Shown: positions 8,307 to 16,786, counted from the stretch's first letter. The stretch: DNA of 46,671 nucleotides from Mesorhizobium sp. B4-1-3 (GCF_006439355.1 NZ_VFTG01000032.1:1-46671); one strand, 5' to 3'. Numbers and translations: made by a program. Notes: generated from the sequence alone by a model not told the origin.

Positions 8307-9101
8307 ATGCTCATCATCCGCTCGCTGGCGTTCAACCTCTTTTTCTATCTCAGCCTGATCGTCCAGATGATCTTCTGGACGCCTTTCTATTTCCTGGCGC
8401 CGCGCCACCGCGCCTGGTTCGTGCCGAAATTCTGGTCGCGCACGTCGATGTGGCTCTATGACAAGATCGCCGCGACCAAGAGCGAGATCACCGGCGTCGA
8501 GAACCTGCCGGAAGGGTCCTTCATCCTGGCGCCGAAGCACCAGTCCTTCTGGGACGCGATCGCCTTCTTCCCCTATCTCGACGACGCGCTCTACATCCTG
8601 AAGCGCGAGCTGACCTGGATCCCTTTCTTCGGCTGGTACATCATGAAGATGCGCATGATACCGGTCGATCGCGGCAGCCGTTCGAAAGCGCTGAAGGCCG
8701 TCGTCATCGCGACCAGGCAGGAGATGGACCGCAATCCGCGCCAGCTCATCATCTATCCCGAGGGCACGCGCCGCCCGCCGGGCGCCGAACCGTCCTACAA
8801 ATACGGCATCGTCGAAATCTATTCGCAACTGGGCGTGCCGGTGGTCCCGGTTGCCCATGTCGCCGGCCTCTACTGGCCGCGCCGCAAGTTCCTGCGCTAT
8901 CCCGGCACCATCAAGGCCCGCTTCCTGCCGCCGATCCCGCCAGGGCTCGGCAAGGAGGAATTCATGCGGCGGCTGATCGGCGAGACCGAAGCCGCCTGCG
9001 ACGAGTTGCTGGTCGAGGCCGCGCGGGCGCCGAACCCTCCGCCCATGCCGCCGACCGCGGTCAAGCGGCTGGCGGAGCTCGGCGTGACCGCCAAGAGCTG
9101 A
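8307..9101 (+). CDS. plsC: 1-acyl-sn-glycerol-3-phosphate acyltransferase
   Basis: The 264-residue membrane-bound enzyme transfers a second acyl chain to lysophosphatidic acid to give phosphatidic acid in phospholipid synthesis. Catalytic motif I is HQSFWD at residues 78-83 (the HX4D signature). The substrate-binding motif YPEGTR lies at about 150-155, and VPVVPVAHVAG is the fourth block. A hydrophobic N-terminus at about residues 5-30 anchors it in the membrane. ATG 8307 gives the standard length. It lies 78 bases after the LysR pseudogene and ends just before a palindromic repeat. Several plsC paralogues are usual in rhizobia, so which acyl specificity it has is unknown. Confidence 0.88.
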   Translation: MLIIRSLAFNLFFYLSLIVQMIFWTPFYFLAPRHRAWFVPKFWSRTSMWLYDKIAATKSEITGVENLPEGSFILAPKHQSFWDAIAFFPYLDDALYILKRELTWIPFFGWYIMKMRMIPVDRGSRSKALKAVVIATRQEMDRNPRQLIIYPEGTRRPPGAEPSYKYGIVEIYSQLGVPVVPVAHVAGLYWPRRKFLRYPGTIKARFLPPIPPGLGKEEFMRRLIGETEAACDELLVEAARAPNPPPMPPTAVKRLAELGVTAKS

Positions 9102-9109
9102 TCGCCAGA

Positions 9110-9211
9110 GCAATTCCAGGAAAAGTGTAAGCGGTTTTCCGTCCGGAATTGCGTAGAAACAAAGAGATAGGGCATTTCACCGGTTCCGGGAAACGGCGAA
9201 ATGCCCTATCA
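9110..9211. repeat. Two-part rhizobial palindromic repeat
   Basis: The first palindrome has arms GCAATTCC (9110-9117) and GGAATTGC (9145-9152). The second has arms ATAGGGCATTTC (9167-9178) and GAAATGCCCTAT (9198-9209). It fills the space between the convergent plsC and LysE genes, and the second palindrome runs into the LysE stop codon. The unit at 1-75 is the same element with part of the sequence diverged. Confidence 0.7.
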
Positions 9212-9826
9212 CAGCGCCGCCAGCAGCGTCGTCAGCACCAGCGTTGCGGCAAACACCAGATTGATGATACGCGACGCCAGCGGATGGCGCAGGAAACGCG
9301 CGAAAGCGGCCCCCGCGAGCAGCCAGACCACATGGATGGCGACGATCATTGCGGCAAGCACCAGCAGCTTGGTGGAAGTGCTGAGCGTATCGGCGTGCGA
9401 CGCGGCGCCGGCGAAGACGGCGGCGATCGCCACATAAGCTTTCGGATTGGCGACGGCGAGCATGAAGCCACCGGAAAAATCAGGCTTCGTCGCCGTGCTG
9501 CCGCGCTCGGCCAATGGCGGCGCGGTCGCTATTTTGAAGGCGAGATAAAGGATGTAGGCGGCCGAAAGGATCGCCAGCACCGGCGCCACTCCCGGAACCG
9601 AGGTCAGTAGGCCGAAAATCCCGACCGCCACCGCCAGAAGCACCGCGATCGTGCCGAGCACCACGCCGGACGTGTAACCCAGCGAAGGACTGAGGCCGAA
9701 AGCCGCGCCGACGGCAGTGACACTGATCGTCGCCGGTCCCGGACTGCCCATGACGACCGTCGCGGCCACGACGAGCGCCAGCACCTGCTGCCAAGGCTGT
9801 GCCGCGCCCAGAACACTACCAGCCAT
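9209..9826 (-). CDS. LysE/RhtB-family exporter
   Basis: The 205-residue, strongly hydrophobic protein has the six-helix pattern and length of the LysE/RhtB family. The N-terminal family signature GSPGPATISVTAVGAAFGLSPSLGYTSGVVLG corresponds to the conserved PGP segment. Members export amino acids or their analogues through the inner membrane. The substrate is unknown. The gene stands 83 bases after the aldo/keto reductase on the same strand and may be co-transcribed. The stop codon touches the palindromic repeat at 9110-9211, which could act as a terminator. Confidence 0.87.
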   Translation of the reverse strand: MAGSVLGAAQPWQQVLALVVAATVVMGSPGPATISVTAVGAAFGLSPSLGYTSGVVLGTIAVLLAVAVGIFGLLTSVPGVAPVLAILSAAYILYLAFKIATAPPLAERGSTATKPDFSGGFMLAVANPKAYVAIAAVFAGAASHADTLSTSTKLLVLAAMIVAIHVVWLLAGAAFARFLRHPLASRIINLVFAATLVLTTLLAAL

Positions 9827-9909
9827 GCCGAACCTCCTCCTGCCGCGATGCGACAGGACTTAAGAGGGATCGTCCTGGCCGTCTTGGACGATCGTGCGCA
9901 GCGCCCGCC

Positions 9910-10857
9910 TCAGGAACTGGCGCGGTCGAGCGCCGCGATATCGTCGGCCGAAAGCTTGAGCGAAGCAGCGCGGATCAGGCTGTCCATCTGGGCCGGCGTC
10001 GTGGCGCTGGCGATCGGGGCGGTGATGCCCGGCCGCGCGATGATCCAGGCCAGCGCCACTTCCGCTTGCTTGGCCGAATGGCGCTCGGCCACGGCATCGA
10101 GCGCAGCAAGGATGCGCATGCCGCGCTCGTTGAGATAGCCGGCGACGCCCTCGCCGCGCGCGCTTTGGCCGAGATCGGCCTTGCTGCGGTATTTGCCGCT
10201 CAAAAATCCCTTGGCCAGGCTGAAATAGGTGATAACGCCAATGTCCTCGGCCTTGCAGAGGTCGAGCAGCGGTCCGTCGAGGGACGAACGGTCGTACAAA
10301 TTGTATTCGGGCTGCAGCACCTCGTAGCGCGGCAGGCTGCGCAGGCTGGCGACGTCGAGCGCGGCGCGCAGCTGGCCGGCATCGAGATTGGAGCAGCCGG
10401 GATAGCGGATCTTGCCCTTTTCGAGCAGGCGCTGATAGGCGCCGAGCGTTTCCTCGTAGGGCGTGGCCGGATCAGGCCAGTGCGACAGATAGAGGTCGAT
10501 GACATCGACCTGCAGCCGCTTCAGCGAAGCGTCGACCGCCTTTTCGATATAGGCGGCGGAGAGGTCTTTCTTGCCTTGCCCCATGTCGGAGCCGACTTTG
10601 GTGATGACGATGACCTGATCGCGGTTGCCGCGGCTTTTCATCCAGTTGCCGATGATGGTTTCCGATTCGCCGCCCTTGTTGCCGGGGACCCAGCGCGAAT
10701 AAGAATCGGCCGTATCGATGGCGTTCAGGCCCGCGCCGACAAACCGGTCGAGCAGGTCGAAGGAGGTCTTCTCGTCGGCGGTCCAGCCGAAGACGTTGCC
10801 GCCCAGGACCAGCGGCGCAATGGAAAGGTCGGTGCGACCGAGACGACGTTTCTGCAA
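9910..10857 (-). CDS. Aldo/keto reductase
   Basis: The 315-residue protein is a complete (beta/alpha)8 NAD(P)H-dependent aldo/keto reductase. The catalytic tetrad is visible: D48 and Y53 in IDTADSYSRW, K87 in VITKVGSD and H126 in LYLSHWPDP. The C-terminal cofactor-binding segment SATTPAQMDSLIRA is also present. It most resembles the AKR11/12-type YajO/YghZ-like enzymes with broad carbonyl substrates. It precedes the LysE exporter. No regulator is adjacent. The physiological substrate cannot be inferred. Confidence 0.9.
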   Translation of the reverse strand: MQKRRLGRTDLSIAPLVLGGNVFGWTADEKTSFDLLDRFVGAGLNAIDTADSYSRWVPGNKGGESETIIGNWMKSRGNRDQVIVITKVGSDMGQGKKDLSAAYIEKAVDASLKRLQVDVIDLYLSHWPDPATPYEETLGAYQRLLEKGKIRYPGCSNLDAGQLRAALDVASLRSLPRYEVLQPEYNLYDRSSLDGPLLDLCKAEDIGVITYFSLAKGFLSGKYRSKADLGQSARGEGVAGYLNERGMRILAALDAVAERHSAKQAEVALAWIIARPGITAPIASATTPAQMDSLIRAASLKLSADDIAALDRASS

Positions 10858-10974
10858 GACTGATCTCCGTGATGCTGGAACGGGCCTGACGCCCAGGAAA
10901 GGGGTTGCCGCTAAGCTAGGTCGTGGCCGGCCGAGGTCAAAGGCATGGTTTTGCTTTTTGATCGGACCAGACCC

Positions 10975-11496
10975 TCACGAAGGCGCGATCCGGCGGCCCA
11001 CCTCCTCCAGCCAGTGATCGCGGATGCCGAGCGCCTTGAGATGCTCGAGCGTGCTCAAGACATAGTCCTCGTTCCGGCCTGACTGGCCGACGGCGCCGCG
11101 AACGACCTCTGCGGCGTGATCGGCATCGAGCCCGCCGGCATATTGCTCATGCTGCCGGTCGACGGTGTAGGCGACCGCCTCTACCGAACCGCCGCCATCC
11201 AGCCGGACATCGAGCATGCGTTCGAGATAGACGCTGGTCACCAGCTCACGTTCGCGCAGGTACGAAAGCACCTCGTCGCGCAGATTGCCGGGAACACGGT
11301 AGGCAAGGCCGACGCAGGAGCCTCCCCGGTCGAGCCCGAGCACCAGACCCGGCCGTGTTCGCGTGCCGCGATGCACGAAGGAATAGACGCATAGCGAGCG
11401 GCGATAGCCGTAAAGCCGGGCACGACGCGTCTCGACATGGGCAAATCCGGGTCGCCAGATCAGCGACCCGTAGCCAAAAACCCAAAAATCGCCCAT
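10975..11496 (-). CDS. ChaC-family gamma-glutamylcyclotransferase
   Basis: From the ATG at 11496 the 173-residue protein begins MGDFWVFGYGSLIWRPGF, the glycine-rich substrate loop that opens every ChaC protein. The catalytic glutamate is expected in the REREL segment near residue 95. ChaC enzymes cleave glutathione to 5-oxoproline and Cys-Gly in the cytosol. The longer frame to 11697 adds about 67 residues with no family similarity. It is divergent from the DUF2125 gene at 11615. That neighbourhood (plsC, ChaC, DUF2125, tyrC, hisC, metX) is typical for Rhizobiales as far as I recall. Confidence 0.88.
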   Translation of the reverse strand: MGDFWVFGYGSLIWRPGFAHVETRRARLYGYRRSLCVYSFVHRGTRTRPGLVLGLDRGGSCVGLAYRVPGNLRDEVLSYLRERELVTSVYLERMLDVRLDGGGSVEAVAYTVDRQHEQYAGGLDADHAAEVVRGAVGQSGRNEDYVLSTLEHLKALGIRDHWLEEVGRRIAPS

Positions 11497-11614
11497 ATCG
11501 CCAAGCCTGATCGCATTCGAGTGAACGACACCGCACCGCCAGGGTGCTTCTTCTGTCCCCGCTTGTTTGCGTATTGGTAAACGCCCGCTCGCCGGGGTTA
11601 ACGAGAGCCGCAGC

Positions 11615-12613
11615 ATGACGTCAAGTGACGAGCGATCGCCCAAACCCCGCCGCCGGCTGTTCTGGCTCGCCGCGTTCATCCTGGTGCTGTTCGCCATCTA
11701 CAGCGGCGGCTGGTTCTATCTCGCCGGCAGACTCAAGACCGAAGCCGACCAGGCGGTGGCGCGGCTGGGCAGCAAGGGCATCGCCGCCGGCTGCGCCAAT
11801 CTCGCCGTCAGCGGCTATCCGGTGAGCTTCACGGTCTCCTGCGACAACATCGCCTATGAGGACGACGCCCGGAAGGTCGCCGCCTCCACCGGAAGCTTCA
11901 ACGCCGTCGCCGGGATCACCGGCCCCTTGTCGCCGGTCGCGGACCTGCGCGGGCCGCTGAGGACGATGGCGCCCGGCATACCACCGCTCTGGATCGACTG
12001 GGACCAGCTGCAAGCCAATATCAAAGTGTGGTGGCCGCTGCCGCGGAGCGTCTCGCTGCGGGCCGAAGGCCTGAACGGTCAGACTGATCCGCAGGACGAC
12101 ACCGATCCCATGCAGTTGTTCAGCGCCGGCAAGGCGGCGGGCCAGTTGCAGCCGGTCGGCCAGGACATCAATTATGTCGGCAGCTTCGGCGATCTGGAAA
12201 TCAACGCGGATGCTATCGACGGACGCGTGCTGCCTGCGCTGGACGGCAGCGGTGACGTAACGCTGAAGAACGGAGTTGCGTTGATCGCCGCGCCCCCGAA
12301 AAGCCTGCGCGGCCAGTCGATCGAGATAGCCAAGCTCGACCTGTCGTCGGGCACGGCGCGCGTCACCGTGTCCGGTCCGGTTTCGGTCGATGCGGAAGGG
12401 TTGGTCAATGGGGACCTGATGATCAAGCTCAAGGATCCGAAAGCGGTGGCTTCTATCCTTGCCGGCGCCGTCCCCGAGCATAAAAGCGAAATCGAGCAGG
12501 GTTTTGCCGCCCTGGCGATGCTCGGAAAGGAACCGTCGATGCCGCTGAAGATCGTCAAGGGCAAGGCCTCGCTCGGCTTCATTCCGCTCGGCAAGATCAA
12601 GCCGCTGGAATAG
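11615..12613 (+). CDS. DUF2125 membrane-anchored protein
   Basis: From the ATG at 11615 the protein has 332 residues. A basic start (SPKPRRR) is followed by one transmembrane helix at about residues 15-37 (LFWLAAFILVLFAIYSGGWFYLA). A large extracytoplasmic domain of alphaproteobacterial DUF2125 type follows, with the CANLAVSGYPVSFTVSCDNIAY segment near residues 65-86 carrying two cysteines that could form a disulfide. A function is not established. The frame opening at 11567 adds 16 residues before the natural GAGAG-preceded ATG. A palindromic repeat begins right after the stop codon. Confidence 0.82.
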   Translation: MTSSDERSPKPRRRLFWLAAFILVLFAIYSGGWFYLAGRLKTEADQAVARLGSKGIAAGCANLAVSGYPVSFTVSCDNIAYEDDARKVAASTGSFNAVAGITGPLSPVADLRGPLRTMAPGIPPLWIDWDQLQANIKVWWPLPRSVSLRAEGLNGQTDPQDDTDPMQLFSAGKAAGQLQPVGQDINYVGSFGDLEINADAIDGRVLPALDGSGDVTLKNGVALIAAPPKSLRGQSIEIAKLDLSSGTARVTVSGPVSVDAEGLVNGDLMIKLKDPKAVASILAGAVPEHKSEIEQGFAALAMLGKEPSMPLKIVKGKASLGFIPLGKIKPLE

Positions 12614-12614
12614 A

Positions 12615-12678
12615 GCATGGTCCCGAACCGAAGGTCAGCGTAGCAAAAAGTGGGAACCGGTTTCGGGTAAGACCATGC
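12615..12678. repeat. Rhizobial palindromic repeat
   Basis: Arms GCATGGTC and GACCATGC enclose CCCGAA...TTCGGG and the core AAAAAGTGGGAACCGGTTTCGGG. It fills the gap between the DUF2125 and PfkB genes and begins 2 bases after the stop codon. It is the same family as the copy at 7135. Confidence 0.65.
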
Positions 12679-12699
12679 GACTAAGAAGGATTACGCACG

Positions 12700-13626
12700 A
12701 TGGCGAAGCCGGTCAGACTGCTCAGCGTCGGCGCCTTCACCCTCGACACCATCCTTCGCGTCGAGACGCTGCCGGCGCATCAGGGCAAGTTCATCGCCAG
12801 CGACGGCGTCCAGATCGCCTCCGGCATGGCGACGAGCGCCGCCTGCGCCGCGCATCACCTCGGCGCCGAGGTTTCGCTTTGGGCAAGCGCGGGTGACGAT
12901 CCGGTCGGCGACCAACTGATCGCCGACATCGAGGCCGAAGGCGTCGACTGCAGCCTCATCCGCCGCGTCCTTGGCGCGCGATCGGCGCTGGCCGCGATCG
13001 TTGTGGATGCGCATGGCGAGCGCATCATCGTCCCCTTCTACGACAAAAAGGCGCAAGCCGATCCCGAGACGCTGCCGCTTGCCGACCTCTCCGGCTTCGA
13101 CGCCGTGCTGGTGGATGTCCGTTGGCCGGGCGCCGCGGCGCTTGCTTTGAGCGCAGCCAGATCGATCGGCCGCCCGGCGATCCTGGATGCCGACACTGCA
13201 CCCGTCGAAGTCCTGGAACGGCTATTGCCGTTGGCTTCGCATATCGTGGCCTCGGAGCCCGCGGCGCGCATCGTCTGCGGCCACGCGCTGGACCCCGAAA
13301 GCGCCTGCGCCGACCTTGCCTCGCGCACCGACGCCTTCGTCGCGGTGACCGGCGGCGCGGCCGGCACCTGGTGGCATGACCGGACGACTGGGCGCGTGCG
13401 CCATGTCGAGGCGCCGAAGGTCAAGGCGGTCGACACGCTCGCCGCCGGCGACGTCTTCCACGGCGCTTTTGCCGTCGGCCTCGCCGAGGCCATGCCGATG
13501 GAGGAAGCCCTGCGCTTTGCCAGCGCCGCCGCCGCGCTCAAATGCCTGCGCTTCGGCGGCCGCCTGGGCGCGCCGGACAGGGCCGAGACGCTGGCCATGA
13601 TGGCGGCGCACTGGCCGCGAACCTAG
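12700..13626 (+). CDS. PfkB-family carbohydrate kinase
   Basis: The 308-residue ribokinase-like enzyme would phosphorylate a sugar or nucleoside in the cytoplasm with ATP. The N-terminal substrate-binding segment GMATSAACAAHHLGAEVSLWASAGDD has the GG/G-rich family pattern. The C-terminal signature reads DTLAAGDVFHGAF around residues 244-256, so the anion hole GAGD is AAGD but the catalytic aspartate is kept. This variant occurs in several rhizobial relatives as far as I recall. Substrate is unknown; no sugar transporter is adjacent. Its start at 12700 follows AAGGATTACGCACG, a weak ribosome-binding site. Confidence 0.85.
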   Translation: MAKPVRLLSVGAFTLDTILRVETLPAHQGKFIASDGVQIASGMATSAACAAHHLGAEVSLWASAGDDPVGDQLIADIEAEGVDCSLIRRVLGARSALAAIVVDAHGERIIVPFYDKKAQADPETLPLADLSGFDAVLVDVRWPGAAALALSAARSIGRPAILDADTAPVEVLERLLPLASHIVASEPAARIVCGHALDPESACADLASRTDAFVAVTGGAAGTWWHDRTTGRVRHVEAPKVKAVDTLAAGDVFHGAFAVGLAEAMPMEEALRFASAAAALKCLRFGGRLGAPDRAETLAMMAAHWPRT

Positions 13627-13673
13627 AAACTGATGTGTTTCTTGGGTTACTTTGTGTAAGTAAATAGCGATTC

Positions 13674-13696
13674 GAGGCTCATTTTGCTTGAGCCTC
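13674..13696. terminator. Hairpin after the PfkB kinase gene
   Basis: A perfect 7-base-pair stem GAGGCTC / GAGCCTC has a 9-base loop (ATTTTGCTT). It lies 48 bases after the kinase stop and before the PIN gene. No long T-run follows, so terminator activity is uncertain. Confidence 0.4.
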
Positions 13697-13751
13697 TGGA
13701 GGCCACGGATGGGGTCTCGAATATTGGGATGCCACAAGGCGCAAGTGGATA

Positions 13752-14330
13752 TTGTATCATAGCCAAGCGCAGCATCGCTTTGACTGCGAGCGATACCCCT
13801 TTGACGCCATTCCGCGACGCGTGTTTCTCGACACAAACGTCTTGAATCTTATGGTGAAGTATAGCGAGCATGTCTTCGAACAAGCTTGGCTTCCCGAAGG
13901 CCTTGACCAAACCCGGGCGCATGACATCGAAGCGCTGATGCATGTATTCCATATAGGTGGGCGAGCCCCTTGGAAGATCGTCGCGTCGCGTAAAACCGTA
14001 GATGAAATTGGCAAGACGCCAGACGCTAATGTACGAGAATTGCTCCTTGATTATGCCTCCGGACTCGTCAGTCTACCCGACGAGAATAGCGCCTACGCTG
14101 CGACCTTGGGACGGCGGCTTCTCGATGCGCCGTTCACGGCCGCTTTGCCGGATCCATCCGATCGCGAGCTAATCGGCAACGCGATCGGCTTAGGTTGCGA
14201 CGCGTTCTGCACCTGCGATCGGCGCACAATCGTCCGTAAGCGTGAGTATCTGCACCAGCTTCCCATACGCGTTATTACGCCCGCCGAATGGTGGGCGCAC
14301 ATTAAGCCTTGGGCCGGGCTCTGGGGTTAA
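13752..14330 (+). CDS. Orphan PIN-domain-like protein (putative ribonuclease)
   Basis: The 192-residue product shows the acidic pattern of PIN nucleases: FLDTN with D27, the central KTVDEI with possible acidic residues 84-85, DRELIGNAIGLGCDAFCTCD with E139, D150 and D156, and ITPAEW near the end. PIN proteins are Mg-dependent RNases, often toxins. No antitoxin-like gene is next to it. The gene is visibly richer in A/T than its neighbours and has less biased codon use, suggesting acquisition. The only start is TTG 13752; the frame stays open upstream to a stop at 13689 and reads WGLEYWDATRRKW, so the true start may lie upstream or have been lost. The activity is inference from motifs. Confidence 0.6.
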   Translation: MYHSQAQHRFDCERYPFDAIPRRVFLDTNVLNLMVKYSEHVFEQAWLPEGLDQTRAHDIEALMHVFHIGGRAPWKIVASRKTVDEIGKTPDANVRELLLDYASGLVSLPDENSAYAATLGRRLLDAPFTAALPDPSDRELIGNAIGLGCDAFCTCDRRTIVRKREYLHQLPIRVITPAEWWAHIKPWAGLWG

Positions 14331-14418
14331 ACACTGGCCGATGGAGATCGGTAGCCTGCGCTGCCGCCTCGCCCGAAGGCCCAATTCCTACCTGGGACAA
14401 GAGGGATTCAAGGCGAGC

Positions 14419-15354
14419 TTATCCCTTGGCCGGATGTTCCACCGCCTGCCGGCCGAAATCCGGCACATCGATATCCTGGCCGGCCTCGATGATCGAGCGG
14501 CGGATGGCGCGGGTGCGGGTGAAGAGGTCAAACAGCTTCTCGCCGTCGCCCCAGCGGATCGCCCGCTGCAGCGAGGCCAGATCCTCCGAGAACCGCGCCA
14601 GCATCTCCAGGATCGCATCCTTGTTGTGCAGGCAGACGTCCCGCCACATGGTCGGATCGGAGGCTGCAAGGCGGGTGAAGTCGCGAAAACCGGAGGCGGA
14701 GTATTTGATGACCTCGCTCTTGGTCACCGCTTCCAGGTCGTCCGCCGTGCCGACGATGTTGTAGGCGATGATATGCGGCAGATGCGACACGATCGCGAGC
14801 GTCATGTCGTGATGCTGCGGGTCCATCGTGTCGATGTTGGAGCCGCAGCGCCGCCAGAATTCCGAAAGCTTTTCGAGCGCGGCGGGATCAGTGCCCGGCA
14901 GCGGTGTGAAGATGCACCAGCGATTCTCGAAAAGATCGGCGAAGCCGGCATCGGGTCCGGACTTTTCCGTGCCGGCCAGCGGATGTCCGGGGATTAAGTG
15001 CACGCCTTGCGGCACATGCGGCTCAATCTGCGCGATGACGGAGGCCTTGGTCGAGCCGACATCGGTGAGGATGGCGCCCTTCTTCAGCGCCGGCGCGATC
15101 TCAGCCGCGACCTCGCCGGACGAGCCGACCGGCACCGAGACGATGACGAGATCGGCGTCGCGCACCGCTTCTTTTGCATCCGTCGAGTAGGAATCGCCGA
15201 GACCGAGCTCCTCGGCGCGCTTCAGCGTCGAGGCGCTGCGCGTCGCGATGGCGATGTGTCTGGCAAGCCCTTCGCGGCGGATGACGCGGGCGAGCGACGA
15301 GCCGATCAGGCCGATGCCGACCAGCGCTATTTTCTCGAACATCGGTGATGCCAT
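14419..15354 (-). CDS. tyrC: Prephenate/arogenate dehydrogenase
   Basis: The 311-residue cyclohexadienyl dehydrogenase oxidatively decarboxylates prephenate or arogenate in tyrosine synthesis. The N-terminal Rossmann motif GIGLIGSS (G13, G15, G18) binds NAD(P). The catalytic and substrate motif PGHPLAGTEKSGP is complete, followed by MDPQHHDMTLAIVSHLPHIIAY in the helical dimerisation domain. It follows hisC with a 7-base gap, so the pair is one operon. Starts at 15354 and 15342 (MFEK) are both possible. The hisC neighbour suggests that the aminotransferase serves aromatic amino acids too. The TyrA/TyrC naming varies between genomes. Confidence 0.9.
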   Translation of the reverse strand: MASPMFEKIALVGIGLIGSSLARVIRREGLARHIAIATRSASTLKRAEELGLGDSYSTDAKEAVRDADLVIVSVPVGSSGEVAAEIAPALKKGAILTDVGSTKASVIAQIEPHVPQGVHLIPGHPLAGTEKSGPDAGFADLFENRWCIFTPLPGTDPAALEKLSEFWRRCGSNIDTMDPQHHDMTLAIVSHLPHIIAYNIVGTADDLEAVTKSEVIKYSASGFRDFTRLAASDPTMWRDVCLHNKDAILEMLARFSEDLASLQRAIRWGDGEKLFDLFTRTRAIRRSIIEAGQDIDVPDFGRQAVEHPAKG

Positions 15355-15361
15355 GGGTGTT

Positions 15362-16465
15362 CTAGCTTTTCAGGAAGGTCTTGAGCGCATCGACGACGCC
15401 GCGATTGGCTTCCTCGGTGCCGACGCTCATGCGCAGCGCGTTGGGGAAGCCGTAGCCGGTGACGCGGCGCAGGATGTAACCGCGGGCGCTCAGATAATCG
15501 TCCGCGGCCGCCGCCGAATGCTTCTGGTCGTCGGGAAAATGGATCAGCACGAAATTGCCGACGCTGGGCGTGACGCGCAGGCCGAGTCCGGTCAGCTCGG
15601 CGCTGAGCCAGGCCAGCCATTTCTCGTTATGCGCCACGCTGCGTTCGATATGGGCGCGGTCGCGGATCGCGGCGATGCCGGCCTCGATCGCGGTGGCGTT
15701 GACGTTGAACGGGCCGCGGATGCGGTTGATCGCATCGACGATATGCGCCGGCCCGTACATCCAGCCGATACGGGCGCCGCCGAGGCCGAGCTTGGAGAAG
15801 GTGCGGGTCATCACCACGTTCTCGGAGCTGCCGGCGAGCTCGACGCCGGCTTCGTAGTCGTTGCGCCGCACATATTCGGCATAGGCGGCGTCGAGCACCA
15901 GGAGCACGTTCTTCGGCAACGCTGCGTGCAGCCGGCGCACTTCCTGGAACGGCACATAGGTGCCGGTCGGATTGTTGGGATTGGCGAGGAACACGATCCG
16001 CGTCTTGGGCGTCACCGCGGCAAGGATCGCGTCGACATCGGCGCGCTCGTCGGTTTCCTTCACCGCCACCGGCTTGGCGCCCGCCGCCTGGATGTAGATC
16101 TTGTAGACCATGAAGGCGTGTTCGGTGAACACGGCCTCGTCGCCCGGCGCGAGATAGGTCTGCGCCAGGAGCCCCAGGATCTCGTCGGAGCCGTTGGAGC
16201 AAATGATGTTCGCCGGATTGAGCCCATGCACATCGGCGATCGCCTCGCGCAACCGCCGTGCCGTGCCGTCGGGATAGACGTCGAGCTTCGCCGCAACCTC
16301 GCGCGCGGCCTCGATCGCCTTCGGCGAGGGTCCCAGCGGATTTTCGTTCGACGACAGCTTGTAGACCTTCGTCACGCCGGCCGGGGCGGTGCTTTTTCCC
16401 GGCACATAGGCCTCGATGTCCATGATGCCCGCGCGGGGCGTCGGACGGGGCTGATCCTGCTTCAT
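15362..16465 (-). CDS. hisC: Histidinol-phosphate / aromatic aminotransferase
   Basis: The 367-residue PLP-dependent class I/II aminotransferase has all active-site landmarks: the phosphate-binding SNGSDEIL near residue 90, ANPNNPTG at 161-168, D192 and Y195, and the PLP lysine K225 in TFSKLGLGGARIGW. The family is HisC, catalysing the imidazole-acetol-phosphate step of histidine synthesis. HisC proteins encoded next to tyrC often also or mainly transaminate tyrosine and phenylalanine precursors. The gene leads the hisC-tyrC operon and is divergent from metX, sharing a 321-base region. No strong ribosome-binding site precedes the ATG. Confidence 0.9.
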   Translation of the reverse strand: MKQDQPRPTPRAGIMDIEAYVPGKSTAPAGVTKVYKLSSNENPLGPSPKAIEAAREVAAKLDVYPDGTARRLREAIADVHGLNPANIICSNGSDEILGLLAQTYLAPGDEAVFTEHAFMVYKIYIQAAGAKPVAVKETDERADVDAILAAVTPKTRIVFLANPNNPTGTYVPFQEVRRLHAALPKNVLLVLDAAYAEYVRRNDYEAGVELAGSSENVVMTRTFSKLGLGGARIGWMYGPAHIVDAINRIRGPFNVNATAIEAGIAAIRDRAHIERSVAHNEKWLAWLSAELTGLGLRVTPSVGNFVLIHFPDDQKHSAAAADDYLSARGYILRRVTGYGFPNALRMSVGTEEANRGVVDALKTFLKS

Positions 16466-16578
16466 GTCACAAATCCGTCGAGAAGGCCTTCAAGGCCGCA
16501 GCGGAAATACAGGCCACGGGCTGGAATGTCGAGTGCCGCCGCTTGGCGTAAGCAGGCCGCCCGCCAGCAGGCTACCCG

Positions 16579-16607
16579 TTGACGAAGCGCGGCGCTGGTC
16601 CTAGAAG
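16579..16607 (+). promoter_or_regulatory. Probable housekeeping promoter of metX
   Basis: TTGACG at 16579-16584 and TAGAAG at 16602-16607 are separated by 17 bases. Transcription would begin about 16613, just before the SAM-II aptamer. Confidence 0.55.
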
Positions 16608-16620
16608 GACTGCCAGACTT

Positions 16621-16675
16621 CCGTGGTGATTTGGCCGGTCGGCTTGCAGCCACGTTAAACAACTCGCTAAAGGGC
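16621..16675 (+). promoter_or_regulatory. SAM-II riboswitch upstream of metX
   Basis: The conserved SAM-II core is present in order: CGTGGTGATTTG, then GGCTTGCAGCCACGTTAAA, then GCTAAAGGG. These form the H-type pseudoknot that binds S-adenosylmethionine in alphaproteobacterial met leaders. It lies between a promoter and an intrinsic terminator, with metX 112 bases further on. High SAM should reduce metX-metW expression. Confidence 0.93.
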
Positions 16676-16689
16676 CGTTTGCAACCTGT

Positions 16690-16720
16690 AACCGGCTTTG
16701 CGACGGCAAGCCGGTTTTTT
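16690..16720 (+). terminator. Intrinsic terminator between riboswitch and metX
   Basis: A perfect 9-base-pair stem AACCGGCTT / AAGCCGGTT (16690-16698 and 16708-16716) is followed by TTTT. It lies 15 bases after the SAM-II core and 67 bases before the metX start, so it can act as an attenuator under riboswitch control. Confidence 0.8.
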
Positions 16721-16786
16721 GTTGTCCGCTCCCGGCCGGACACCGCATCGGGACAAGACCGATGCGGCACAGGATTGAGGACGGAC

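Noticed and set aside
13626..14418. Toxin-antitoxin pair around the PIN gene
   Set aside because: No small antitoxin frame with a DNA-binding pattern lies next to it on either strand, so only an orphan PIN gene is reported.
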